In this document: one piece after another, positions 33,967 through 41,661 of the stretch | Layout of the letters: each line of letters begins with the position of its first letter | Position numbering within the stretch: the first letter of the stretch is position 1 | The notes under the pieces: generated by a model | The model's input: only the letters and a program-made list of their open reading frames with translations | Database searches by the model: none | Told to the model about the DNA's origin: nothing | DNA from: an uncultured Desulfobacterales bacterium | GTDB taxonomy: Bacteria > Desulfobacterota > Desulfobulbia > Desulfobulbales > Desulfocapsaceae | Assembly (NCBI GenBank): GCA_937915545.1 | Contig: CALGIJ010000021.1 | Span: 1 to 64,000, forward strand | Length of the DNA stretch: 64,000 nt | Direction of reading: 5' to 3' | Made by a program: the position numbers and the translations under genes

Positions 33967-35043
33967 ATGAGCAAGATCAAGGTCCTCATTGTCGACGACT
34001 CGGCCCTGGTGCGCCAGACCCTGTGCCAGATGCTCGAGTCCGACCCGGAGATCGAGGTGGTGGGCACTGCCTCCGACCCCTATATGGCGGCGGAACGCCT
34101 CAAGTCGGTGGTCCCCGACGTCATCACCCTCGATATAGAGATGCCGCGCATGGACGGCCTGACCTTCCTGCAGAAACTGATGAGCCAGCATCCGCTGCCG
34201 GTGGTGATGTGCTCGAGCCTCTCCGCCAGCGGCAGCGAGTCGGCGCTCAAGGCCCTGGAATACGGGGCGGTGGACATCATCACCAAGCCGCGCATGGGCG
34301 CCAAGCAGTTCATCGAGGAGTCGCGGCAGACCATCTGCGACACCATCAAGGCGGCCGCCGCCACCCGCCCCGGGCGCCGGCGGCCGATAGCCCCCAGCAC
34401 CCTCAAGGAGGTGGCGCCGAAATACTCGGCCGACGTCATCCTCGAGCGCGGCTCGAGCCGCGCCATGATCCAGACCACCGAGAAGGTGGTGGCGGTGGGT
34501 GCCTCCACCGGCGGCACCGAGGCCCTGCGCGTCTTTCTCGAGATGATGCCCGAGGATGCCCCGGGCATCGTCATCGTCCAGCACATGCCGGAAAACTTCA
34601 CCGCCGCCTTCGCGCGGCGCCTCGATTCCCTGTGCCGCATGACCGTCAAGGAGGCCGAGGACAACGACAGCGTGGTGCGCGGCCGAGCCTTGATCGCCCC
34701 GGGCAACCGCCACATGCTGCTCAAGCGCAGCGGCGCCCGCTACTATGTCGAAATCAAGGACGGGCCGCTGGTCTCGCGGCACCGCCCCTCGGTGGACGTC
34801 CTTTTTCGCTCGGCGGCGCGTTATGCTGGAAAAAATCTTGTCGGTGTGATAATGACCGGGATGGGCGACGACGGGGCGCGCAGCATGAAAGAGATGTTCG
34901 ACGCCGGCGCCACGACCATCGCCCAGGACGAGGCGACCTGCGTCGTCTTCGGCATGCCGGCGGAGGCGATCAAGCATGGCGGGGTGCACAAGGTGCTGCC
35001 CCTGACGCAGATCGCCCCGGAGGTTCTGCGCCTCTGCCTCTAA
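33967..35043 (+). CDS. cheB: Chemotaxis response regulator / protein-glutamate methylesterase CheB
   Basis: This 358-aa protein has a receiver domain (VLIVDDSALVRQ, D56 in VITLDIEMPRMDGLT) and a C-terminal methylesterase. The catalytic triad motifs are GASTGGTEAL (S180), VQHMPENFTAAFARRLD and MTGMGDDGARSM. It removes methyl groups from receptor Glu residues when phosphorylated by CheA. The linker between the domains (TRPGRRRPIAPSTLKE) is basic. It completes the cheW-cheR-cheD-cheB block. Confidence 0.96.
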   Translation: MSKIKVLIVDDSALVRQTLCQMLESDPEIEVVGTASDPYMAAERLKSVVPDVITLDIEMPRMDGLTFLQKLMSQHPLPVVMCSSLSASGSESALKALEYGAVDIITKPRMGAKQFIEESRQTICDTIKAAAATRPGRRRPIAPSTLKEVAPKYSADVILERGSSRAMIQTTEKVVAVGASTGGTEALRVFLEMMPEDAPGIVIVQHMPENFTAAFARRLDSLCRMTVKEAEDNDSVVRGRALIAPGNRHMLLKRSGARYYVEIKDGPLVSRHRPSVDVLFRSAARYAGKNLVGVIMTGMGDDGARSMKEMFDAGATTIAQDEATCVVFGMPAEAIKHGGVHKVLPLTQIAPEVLRLCL

Positions 35044-35085
35044 GGGGCCGAGCAGCGGCCGTCGGCAATATCTCACCGGGGAGAA

Positions 35086-35883
35086 ATGAACCACAGCTCC
35101 AGCGACACCGATCTCTTCCGCTCCTGCCGCATCCTCTTCGGCACCGAGCTGCACTGTTCCCCCGAGTTCCTCGACTATCTGCAGATAGGCGGGGTGAAGA
35201 GCGCCTTTCGCCGCCGCGCCATGGAGACCCATCCCGACCGCCTGGCCCTTGGCGAGCATGACGGCCTCCCCCGCGACGCCGACCGCTTCCTCCTCGTCCG
35301 CCAGGCCTATGAAGACCTGCTCGGCTACCTGCGCAGCAAAGAGCGCCCGGCCGTCGTCACCGACAGAGCTTCCTCGCGGCCGGCCAGCTCGCGCACTGCG
35401 ACGCGGCCACAACCCATCCCGCCCATCGTCCTCCCCGACGAGCCCCCGGGGCGCCCCGCGTTCACCTCCACCTCGAGCTATTACCAGGGCGAACTGCCCG
35501 AGCGCATCCTCCTCTTCGGCCACTTCCTCTACTATTGCGGCCTTGCCAACTGGCGCACCATCGCCCGTGTCCTCGCCTGGCAGCGCATGGAACGGCCGCG
35601 CATCGGCGAACTGGGCCAGCGCTATGGCTACTTCGACAGCGGCGACATCGCCTTCGTGCTGCGCCATCGCCTTCCCTTTTCCCCCTTCGGGGAGACCGCC
35701 TGCCGCCTCGGACTGGTCACTCCGCGCCAGGTGGAGCTGCTCGTCGCCCGTCAACAACGCCTGCAGAAGAAATTCGGCACTATTCTGCTTGAGAAAAATC
35801 TTCTGAAAGACTATGAATTACAGCTGTTGTTGCAACGCTTTGCCGATCATAACGAGACCGTCGCGCGCCTCGGCCGCAACTAA
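35086..35883 (+). CDS. J-domain-like protein with a C-terminal helical module
   Basis: In this 265-aa protein, residues about 8-85 form a divergent J-domain. The HPD signature is at 49-51 (METHPDRLAL), preceded by FRSCRILFGTELHCSPEF and followed by LVRQAYEDLLGYL. A Pro/Arg/Thr-rich linker follows. The C-terminal ~120 residues (ILLFGHFLYYCGLANWRTIA, RIGELGQRYGYFDSGDIAFV, KKFGTILLEKNLL) have the repeated (K/I)xGxxLxxxxx(L/Y) pattern also seen in the CheA insert. A DnaK co-chaperone or regulatory adaptor role is possible. It lies 42 bp after cheB. Confidence 0.75.
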   Translation: MNHSSSDTDLFRSCRILFGTELHCSPEFLDYLQIGGVKSAFRRRAMETHPDRLALGEHDGLPRDADRFLLVRQAYEDLLGYLRSKERPAVVTDRASSRPASSRTATRPQPIPPIVLPDEPPGRPAFTSTSSYYQGELPERILLFGHFLYYCGLANWRTIARVLAWQRMERPRIGELGQRYGYFDSGDIAFVLRHRLPFSPFGETACRLGLVTPRQVELLVARQQRLQKKFGTILLEKNLLKDYELQLLLQRFADHNETVARLGRN

Positions 35884-35942
35884 GGCGCCGAGCGTCACGA
35901 ACACCACCTGAGACCACCCGCCGATAACGGAGGAAGAGGGCG

Positions 35943-36308
35943 ATGAAGAGCATCCTGGTGATCGAAGATAACGAGAACATGCTGCGCATGGTAACCGATC
36001 TCCTCAGTCGCACAGGATACCAGGTTCTCACCGCCGTCGACGGCGTCGAAGGGATGAAGACCTACCGCAACGCCAGGCCCGACCTGGTGCTCACCGACAT
36101 CATCATGCCCGACAAGGAAGGTCTGGAGGTGATCATGGAGCTGTGCCGCGAGGTGCCGCGGCCCAAGATCATCGCCATGTCCGGCGGCGGCATGATGGAC
36201 CCGCGCACCTACCTGTCGCTGGCCGAGAAGCTCGGCGCCGACGAGGTGCTGCAGAAGCCCTTCCACCCGGCCGACCTCCTCGCCATGATTGAAAAACTCC
36301 TGCAGTGA
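35943..36308 (+). CDS. Single-domain response regulator (last gene of the chemotaxis operon)
   Basis: This 121-aa receiver has acidic residues in VIEDNENM, phospho-acceptor D52 (LVLTDIIMPDKEG), the switch Ser (IAMSGGGMMDP) and the Lys in LQKPFHPADLL. It has no output domain and could serve as a second CheY or a phosphate sink. It starts behind GGAGGAAGAGGGCG. A small hairpin (CTCCTG/CAGGAG, 36297-36314) overlaps its stop codon. A sigma-70-like promoter lies just downstream for the next gene. Confidence 0.9.
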   Translation: MKSILVIEDNENMLRMVTDLLSRTGYQVLTAVDGVEGMKTYRNARPDLVLTDIIMPDKEGLEVIMELCREVPRPKIIAMSGGGMMDPRTYLSLAEKLGADEVLQKPFHPADLLAMIEKLLQ

Positions 36309-36339
36309 CAGGAGACCGGGAAATTTCTCTCCCCCGCCA

Positions 36340-36376
36340 TTGTTCTCGCCCCGACACCTGTGCTACACTGTCGGGG
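36340..36376 (+). promoter_or_regulatory. Candidate sigma-70 promoter overlapped by an inverted repeat
   Basis: TTGTTC (36340-36345) and an extended TGC-TACACT -10 (36364-36369) are spaced by 18 nt. An 8-bp perfect inverted repeat, CCCCGACA (36349-36356) and TGTCGGGG (36369-36376), spans the spacer and the -10, a position typical of a repressor operator. A second small dyad, TGCGAC/GTCGCA, follows near 36384-36400. Confidence 0.45.
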
Positions 36377-36437
36377 GCGACTTGCGACAAGGGGTCGCAG
36401 GTCCCGCCGTCCACCCCCCTCTTTGCCCCCGGGTCCG

Positions 36438-37601
36438 ATGCCCCTTCCACCTCCAGCCGCGACCGATATCGAGCCGCTGCTCCTCCAGCATAAGTACCTC
36501 GCCGCCGTGAGAAGGGTCTCGCGGGGCGTGGCCCACAACTATAACAATATCTTCACCGGCCTCGGCGGCCAGACGGCCATTCTCCGCCAGGAGGCGGCCC
36601 TCGAGGCCCCCGACGACAAGCGCCGCGGGCTGATCGACAGCCTCTTGCAGCGCGGCATCGAGCAGACCTCCATCCTCTACGAATTCTGCCGCGACGACCT
36701 CGCCGAGAGCGCCCCGCAGTCGCCGCTGCTGGTCGCCGGCAAGGCGCTGGAACTACTCAACGCGGTGTCACGCCTGCACCGTTTCCGCCTGCACGGCGAG
36801 ACACGCCGCGAAAAGATCGTCGTCGCCCCGCGCCAGCTGCTGCTGGTCCTCTTCTACCTTGGGGAGAACTGCGTCGACGCCACCCCCGAGGGTGGCGAAA
36901 TCTCCTTGCGGGTGGCTTTGCAGCCTGCCCCGTCCAATAGCTGCGGCGCCAGGGAAGAAGGCTCCGGCCACCGCGTCGTCTTCACCTTCCAGGACCACGG
37001 GCCGGGCTTCGCCCGGGAGCAGGAGCTGGCCTTCGGCCGCCCCTTCAACTGCCGCCGGGGGGCAGCCTCCTGCCGCGGCCTCGGCATCTACGCCGCCGGC
37101 GTCCTCGCCGCCCGCAGCGGGGGCAGCCTCGGCCTGCGCCGCGAGGACGACTGCACCCTGGTCAGCGCCGCCTTCCCCCTTCTCGTCGAGGAGCAGGCCG
37201 CCGACCCGCAACGCACCGGCACGGCCAGCCAGCGCTCCCGCCAGGTGGCGAGGCAATGCTTCCTCGTCGTCGAGGACGACGAGGCCCTGCGCACCCTGCT
37301 GCTCAACCGCCTGCAGCGCCGCGGCCATATGGTCTTCTGCGTCGACAGCTGCGCCGAGGCGGAAGAGGAGTTCCACCACCTGCACGACATCATCACCATC
37401 GTGCTCATGGATGTCGGCCTGCGCGACGCCAGCGGCTATGACTGCAGCCGCCGCCTGGCGGCCATCGCCCCCGACGTGCGGGTGATTTTCATGTCCGGCG
37501 AGCAGCAGCCCACGGCAAACAGCGCCGAAGGCAATGTCTTCCTGCAGAAACCCTTCACCATGGATCAACTGGAACAGGCGATCATCGATGTCCACCTATA
37601 G
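36438..37601 (+). CDS. Divergent hybrid histidine kinase with C-terminal receiver
   Basis: This 387-aa soluble protein has no sensor domain. Its first ~20 residues are Pro-rich. The H-box is divergent but keeps the acceptor (VSRGVAHNYNNIFTGL, H33). The ATP domain retains LGENCVDATPEGG, DHGPGFAREQ and CRGLGIYAAGVLA, with a Cys-rich lid. The C-terminal receiver has VVEDDEALR and IVLMDVGLRDASGYD. It overlaps the following sigma-54 regulator by 14 bp, which suggests they form a signalling pair. Lacking an input domain, it may respond to partners such as the adjacent chemotaxis proteins. The start (ATG 36438) has no clear ribosome binding site. Confidence 0.78.
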   Translation: MPLPPPAATDIEPLLLQHKYLAAVRRVSRGVAHNYNNIFTGLGGQTAILRQEAALEAPDDKRRGLIDSLLQRGIEQTSILYEFCRDDLAESAPQSPLLVAGKALELLNAVSRLHRFRLHGETRREKIVVAPRQLLLVLFYLGENCVDATPEGGEISLRVALQPAPSNSCGAREEGSGHRVVFTFQDHGPGFAREQELAFGRPFNCRRGAASCRGLGIYAAGVLAARSGGSLGLRREDDCTLVSAAFPLLVEEQAADPQRTGTASQRSRQVARQCFLVVEDDEALRTLLLNRLQRRGHMVFCVDSCAEAEEEFHHLHDIITIVLMDVGLRDASGYDCSRRLAAIAPDVRVIFMSGEQQPTANSAEGNVFLQKPFTMDQLEQAIIDVHL

Positions 37602-38988
37602 CGCACCGGCAATCAAGAACGCCCATATTCTCGTCGTCGACGACGAACCGAGCATCGTCGATTTCATCGCCGCCGCCCTCGGCGCCGGGGGCTATCAGGT
37701 GGAAGGCCACTGCGACCCCCGCGCCGCTTTGAAAAGCGCCAGGGGCAAGGTCTTCGATCTCGCCCTGGTGGATATCAACATGCCGGAGATGAACGGCATC
37801 GAGTTCTCCAAGAAACTGCTCGAGATCTCCCTGGCCACCGAGATCGTCATCATCACCGGGGTCCCCGACGAGGAAAACCTCGACCCCTGCCTGCGCCTCG
37901 GCCTGACCCACTTCCTCTTCAAGCCCTTCAACGAGTCGCAGCTCATCTACACCATCTACGCCGCCCTGCACTTCAAGCGGCTGCGCAACGCCTTCGTCGC
38001 CTCCTCCGCCGGCGACCGCAAGGGCAGCGGCTATATCGGCGTGTCGATGTCAACCCGCGATATCCGCGAGGAGATCGCCACCCTGGCCGGCCTCGACCTC
38101 CCGGTGCTCATTCTCGGCAAGTCAGGCACCGGCAAAGAGATCATCGCCCGCGACATCCACCGCAACAGCGGCCGCAGCACCGCGGTGTTCATGCCGGTCA
38201 ACTGCGCCGTGCTCGGCAGCCTGGCCGAGACCGAGCTCTTCGGCCATGTCAGCGGCGCCTTCACCGGGGCGGTGAAGAGTACCAAGGGCTATATCGGCAC
38301 CGCCGACGGCGGCACCATCTTCTTCGACGAGGTCGGCGAACTGCCCCTCGACGTGCAGGCCAAGCTGCTGCGCTTTCTCGACGACGGCGAGTACAGCCGC
38401 GTCGGCGAGGCGAAGATCAGCCGCGCCGACGTGCGCATCGTGGCCGCCACTAACCGCGACCTCGAGGCGATGTGCACCGCCGGCACCTTCCGCGAGGACC
38501 TCTATTTCCGCCTCTCGGCCTCGATCATCCGCACCACCCCCCTCGACGAGCGCAAGGGCGACATCCTCCCCCTCATCTGGCATTTCCTCGACCTCTTCGG
38601 CACCGCCAAGAACGTCACCTACGAGATCTCCGCCGACGCCGCCTCGATGCTCATCGAAAAGGACTGGCCCGGCAATGTCCGCCAGCTCAAGCAGACCCTC
38701 TACCGCATCTCGCAGATGGCCACCAGCCGCAAGATCTCCGTCGCCGATGTGCGCCGCGTCCTCGGCACCGCCGGGCCGGTGGCGGCGATGACTTACAAGG
38801 ACGCCAAGGACAAGGCCCTCGAGGAGTTCGACCGCGAGTATCTCCTCAAGATCCTCGGCCTCTCCCAGGGCAGCCTGCAGCAGGCCTTAAAGCTCTCCGG
38901 CATGCACAAGAAGAACTTCTATACCAAGATCAAGGAACTCGGCCTGGCGATGAAGGACTTCGCCAGCCCCCGCCACCCCCGGGAGTGA
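37588..38988 (+). CDS. NtrC-family sigma-54-dependent response regulator
   Basis: This 466-aa protein has a receiver with D62 (LALVDINMPEMNGIEF). The AAA+ domain has Walker A GKSGTGKE near 177, GAFTGA near 223 and GGTIFFDEVGELPL. The Fis-like C-terminal helix-turn-helix is LGLSQGSLQQALKLSGMHKK. It starts inside the end of the hybrid kinase gene. Immediately downstream are a palindromic site (39003) and a sigma-54 promoter (39138), and the same site type recurs before the promoters at 39887 and 21838. It is therefore the best candidate to activate the pseudo-receiver, the receptor at 39990 and the chemotaxis operon. That assignment is inferred. Confidence 0.93.
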   Translation: MSTYSAPAIKNAHILVVDDEPSIVDFIAAALGAGGYQVEGHCDPRAALKSARGKVFDLALVDINMPEMNGIEFSKKLLEISLATEIVIITGVPDEENLDPCLRLGLTHFLFKPFNESQLIYTIYAALHFKRLRNAFVASSAGDRKGSGYIGVSMSTRDIREEIATLAGLDLPVLILGKSGTGKEIIARDIHRNSGRSTAVFMPVNCAVLGSLAETELFGHVSGAFTGAVKSTKGYIGTADGGTIFFDEVGELPLDVQAKLLRFLDDGEYSRVGEAKISRADVRIVAATNRDLEAMCTAGTFREDLYFRLSASIIRTTPLDERKGDILPLIWHFLDLFGTAKNVTYEISADAASMLIEKDWPGNVRQLKQTLYRISQMATSRKISVADVRRVLGTAGPVAAMTYKDAKDKALEEFDREYLLKILGLSQGSLQQALKLSGMHKKNFYTKIKELGLAMKDFASPRHPRE

Positions 38989-39002
38989 GCGTCGCCGGCA
39001 GG

Positions 39003-39020
39003 GGAGGCAAAGCTGCCTCC
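39003..39020. promoter_or_regulatory. Palindromic activator site (also a hairpin) after the sigma-54 regulator
   Basis: GGAGGCAAAGCTGCCTCC has 7-bp perfect arms around AAGC. It lies 15 bp after the regulator stop and 118 bp before the sigma-54 promoter at 39138. It shares GGWGGCAA...CCTCC with sites at 21738, 39631 and 39753. It could also act as a transcription terminator (TTTC follows), so both roles are possible. Confidence 0.55.
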
Positions 39021-39137
39021 TTTCGCCCCGCTCTCTTCCCGCACAGCTGTCGCTCTGCTGGCAAGACACGCGCCGCACATTTTTTTTCGTTATCCTTTCA
39101 TCTCGTTAGGCAATTTCTGACCACCCTCCGACACCCT

Positions 39138-39153
39138 TGGAACGGGAGTTGCT
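39138..39153 (+). promoter_or_regulatory. sigma-54 promoter of the pseudo-receiver gene
   Basis: TGGAACGGGAGTTGCT matches TGGCACGNNNNTTGCT at all defined bases except C4. GG at 39139-39140 and GC at 39151-39152 are correctly spaced. It lies 61 bp before the ATG at 39214. The 225-bp gap 38989-39213 contains no other gene. Confidence 0.82.
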
Positions 39154-39213
39154 TAGCCCTGTACTGTTGCGACCTCGTTTCACTCCAGGGCCTCTAACGC
39201 CTCTCTCAGAAAT

Positions 39214-39609
39214 ATGTCCCACGTCCTGCTCATCGTCGACACGCCCCAGACCGAGCCCATCGCCGCCGTGGCCCTGGCAGAACTGAACATCGCCCCGGTG
39301 CGCCTCGCCCTGGAAGACTTCGATCCCGATTTCCTGCTGGCCGAGATGTTCGACCTCATCGTCTTCGAACTCTTCGGCGAGAATCGCTCGTGCATCGCCA
39401 TCCTGCAGAGCCTGGAGAGCATGGCGCAAACCTCGGGCATCGACCACCCGCCGATTATCGTCGTCACCTCCACCGAGAGCAATACCATCGAGCAGGCCCT
39501 GCGCACCGCCAAGGTCAGCTTCCTCCTCCTGCGACCTCTCCATAAAGAAGAGCTCATCTCCGCCATCCGCCAGGCGCTGCGTACCCTGCCGCGCCTGGAA
39601 CCCCTTTAG
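39214..39609 (+). CDS. Receiver-like protein with Asp-to-Glu change (pseudo-receiver)
   Basis: This 131-aa protein has the alternating strand/helix plan of a response-regulator receiver. The phospho-acceptor Asp is replaced by Glu (FDLIVFELFGE, E52), the N-terminal acidic pair is reduced to a single Asp (LLIVDTPQ), and the usual K-P reads R-P (LLLRPLHKEELI). The Thr switch region (IIVVTSTES) remains. Glu at this site can mimic the phosphorylated state in some receivers, so it may be constitutively active. It is expressed from its own sigma-54 promoter next to the sigma-54 regulator. Target unknown. Confidence 0.72.
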   Translation: MSHVLLIVDTPQTEPIAAVALAELNIAPVRLALEDFDPDFLLAEMFDLIVFELFGENRSCIAILQSLESMAQTSGIDHPPIIVVTSTESNTIEQALRTAKVSFLLLRPLHKEELISAIRQALRTLPRLEPL

Positions 39610-39630
39610 GACGCAGCCGCCACGGCCCCG

Positions 39631-39648
39631 GGAGGCAAATCGACCTCC
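39631..39648. promoter_or_regulatory. Palindromic activator site upstream of the receptor promoter (distal)
   Basis: GGAGGCAAATCGACCTCC has GGAGG and CCTCC arms and the conserved GGCAA core. It lies 239 bp before the sigma-54 promoter at 39887 and 22 bp after the pseudo-receiver stop. The dyad is weaker than at 21738 because only the outer five base pairs match. Confidence 0.5.
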
Positions 39649-39752
39649 TCCGCAACGGACCCGCCATTACCTGCCAAGATGCTTGAATCGCGAGATAATA
39701 CCCAAAGCGCAACCATCCTCCGTCACCCCACCTTTCTCCCGGCCCAGGCGGT

Positions 39753-39770
39753 GGTGGCAAGTTTACCTCC
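39753..39770. promoter_or_regulatory. Palindromic activator site upstream of the receptor promoter (proximal)
   Basis: GGTGGCAAGTTTACCTCC differs from the site at 21738 at only two central bases. It lies 117 bp before the sigma-54 promoter at 39887. The surrounding 380-bp gap (39610-39989) also contains a GGGCC-GCAAA-GGCCC hairpin near 39827 and no gene. Confidence 0.65.
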
Positions 39771-39886
39771 CCCTGTACTTTACCGCCGTCAGTCAAGGCC
39801 CGACAGCCGCCCGGGTCGCGGGCAGCGGAGGGCCGCAAAGGCCCCACGGGAAGAGAACTACGCCCCCAACTCCGTCCCCTTGCGCC

Positions 39887-39902
39887 CGGAACGTTTTTTG
39901 CA
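39887..39902 (+). promoter_or_regulatory. sigma-54 promoter of the receptor gene at 39990
   Basis: CGGAACGTTTTTTGCA matches the RpoN consensus except at positions 1 and 4. GG at 39888-39889 and GC at 39900-39901 have exact spacing, with a T-rich spacer. It lies 88 bp before the receptor ATG. Confidence 0.75.
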
Positions 39903-39989
39903 AGGCCATAATCACCATACTTGCCCCGCAGGGCGCCCGACGGCCCCTGCCAACGCCCGTTATGCCAAACTTCCCGAAAGGAGCCCCCA

Positions 39990-41654
39990 ATGTTCACCAA
40001 CATGAAGATCGGCACCCGTCTCACTCTCGCCTTCGGTCTGCTGCTGCTCTTTCTGCTCGTCAATGGCGCCGTGGCCTTCAAGATGATCGAAGACCTGGCC
40101 GACGAGGTCACCGTGCTCGCCGAAGACCGCATGCCCAAGGTGGAACTGGCCAACGAAATCGTTGACAACATCAACGTCATCGCCCGCGCCCTGCGTAACA
40201 TCTACATCGACGAGACCAAGCAGGTCCAGGAGGCGGAGTACGCGCGCATCGTCAAGGCTCGCGAGACCATCGGTAAAAATGCCGAAACACTCAAGGCGGC
40301 CTCGCACAGCGGCGAGGGCCGCGACAAGGTGCAGGCCCTCTTCGACGCCCGTGCCGCCTATATCGACAACTACGAAAAATTTCTCGGCCATGTACGTGCG
40401 AACGAGCGCGACAAGGCCAAGGCCCTGTTGCTCACCTCCGTACGCGAAGCGCAGAGCAAGTACTTCGCCGCGGCCGAGGGGGTCATCGATTACCAGGGAA
40501 AAGCGGCCAGTGACGCCGCCGCCCAGGCCGAACAGGGGGCGAAGCGGGCCGAAATGCTCATCGCCATCTTCTGCCTGGTTGGCCTGGTACTTGGCGCCGC
40601 CGCCACCTTCTTCATCGTCCGCTCCATCACCGGCCCGGTGACCAAGACGGTCCAACTCGCCCAAACCATGGCCAAGGGGGATCTCACCGCCCGGCTGGAT
40701 ATCACCCAGCGCGACGAGATCGGCATCATGGCCGGGGCGATGAACGACACCATCGCCCAGCTGAGCAAGATGATCGGCGAGATCGCCGGCGGCGTCAACA
40801 CCCTCTCCAACTCCTCCTCCGACTTGGCCTCGGTATCGAAGCAGCTCTCCGCCTCGGCCGCCGAGACCGCCGGCAAGTCGAGCACCGTGGCCACCGCCGC
40901 CGAGGAAATGAGCAGCAACTTCCACTCGGTGTCGGCGGCCATGGAGCAGTCGTCGAGCAATGTCGGCCTGGTGGCCACCGCCACCGAGGAGATGACCGCC
41001 ACCGTCAACGAGATCAGCCGCAGCGCCGAGAAGGCGCGCGAGGTCTCGGAAAAGGCGGTCAGGCAGAGCCAGGAAACCTCGGAGAAGATCACCGCCCTCG
41101 GCGACTCGGCGCGCAAGGTTGGCAAGGTCACCGAGGCGATCACCGAAATCAGCGAGCAGACCAACCTGCTCGCCTTGAATGCCACCATCGAGGCGGCGCG
41201 GGCTGGCGAAGCCGGCAAGGGCTTTGCCGTCGTCGCCAACGAGATCAAGGAACTGGCACGGCAGACAGCGGCGGCGACGGTGGACATCAAGAACCAGATC
41301 GCCGAGATGCAGACCACCACCTCCTCGACTATCAGCGACATCGAGGAGATCGCGGCGATCATCGCCGAGGTCAACAACGTCATCGCCACCATCGCCACGG
41401 CGGTGGTCGAGCAGTCCACCGCCACCGCCGAGATCGCCGGCAACATCTCCCAGGCCTCCCAGGGCATCATGGAGGTCAATGAGAACGTCGCCCAGAGCAC
41501 GACAGTGGTGGCGGAGATCAGCAAAAACATCTCCGAGATCAATATCGAGGCCAACCAGGTCGGCGCCGGCAGCAGCCAGGTGCAGTCCAGCGCCCAGGAA
41601 CTGGCAGCCCTGGCCGCCCGCCTGCAGGCGCTGATGAGCCGGTTCAAGGTGTGA
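39990..41654 (+). CDS. Methyl-accepting chemotaxis protein with four-helix-bundle sensor
   Basis: This 554-aa receptor starts at ATG 39990 behind AAAGGAG. It has TM1 (about 12-32), a 4HB_MCP-type periplasmic domain (about 33-183), TM2 (about 185-208) and HAMP (RSITGPVTKTVQLAQTMAKG). The signalling domain has QTNLLALNATIEAARAGEAG near 388, then KGFAVVANEIKELARQTAAA. The tip and flanks differ in type from the poly-HAMP receptor (NAAIE, SEVRKLAERS) but match the receptors at 47442 and 60049. No C-terminal CheR tether is present. It has its own sigma-54 promoter with two upstream palindromes. Confidence 0.93.
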   Translation: MFTNMKIGTRLTLAFGLLLLFLLVNGAVAFKMIEDLADEVTVLAEDRMPKVELANEIVDNINVIARALRNIYIDETKQVQEAEYARIVKARETIGKNAETLKAASHSGEGRDKVQALFDARAAYIDNYEKFLGHVRANERDKAKALLLTSVREAQSKYFAAAEGVIDYQGKAASDAAAQAEQGAKRAEMLIAIFCLVGLVLGAAATFFIVRSITGPVTKTVQLAQTMAKGDLTARLDITQRDEIGIMAGAMNDTIAQLSKMIGEIAGGVNTLSNSSSDLASVSKQLSASAAETAGKSSTVATAAEEMSSNFHSVSAAMEQSSSNVGLVATATEEMTATVNEISRSAEKAREVSEKAVRQSQETSEKITALGDSARKVGKVTEAITEISEQTNLLALNATIEAARAGEAGKGFAVVANEIKELARQTAAATVDIKNQIAEMQTTTSSTISDIEEIAAIIAEVNNVIATIATAVVEQSTATAEIAGNISQASQGIMEVNENVAQSTTVVAEISKNISEINIEANQVGAGSSQVQSSAQELAALAARLQALMSRFKV

Positions 41655-41661
41655 GCCTGCC

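Noticed and set aside
39753..39860. c-di-GMP (GEMM) riboswitch suggested by GGCAAG...GGCCGCAAAGGCC
   Set aside because: The spacing between the two conserved parts is far too long, and the segment lies upstream of the likely sigma-54 transcription start, so it would not be in the mRNA. The first part is better explained as a DNA palindrome.
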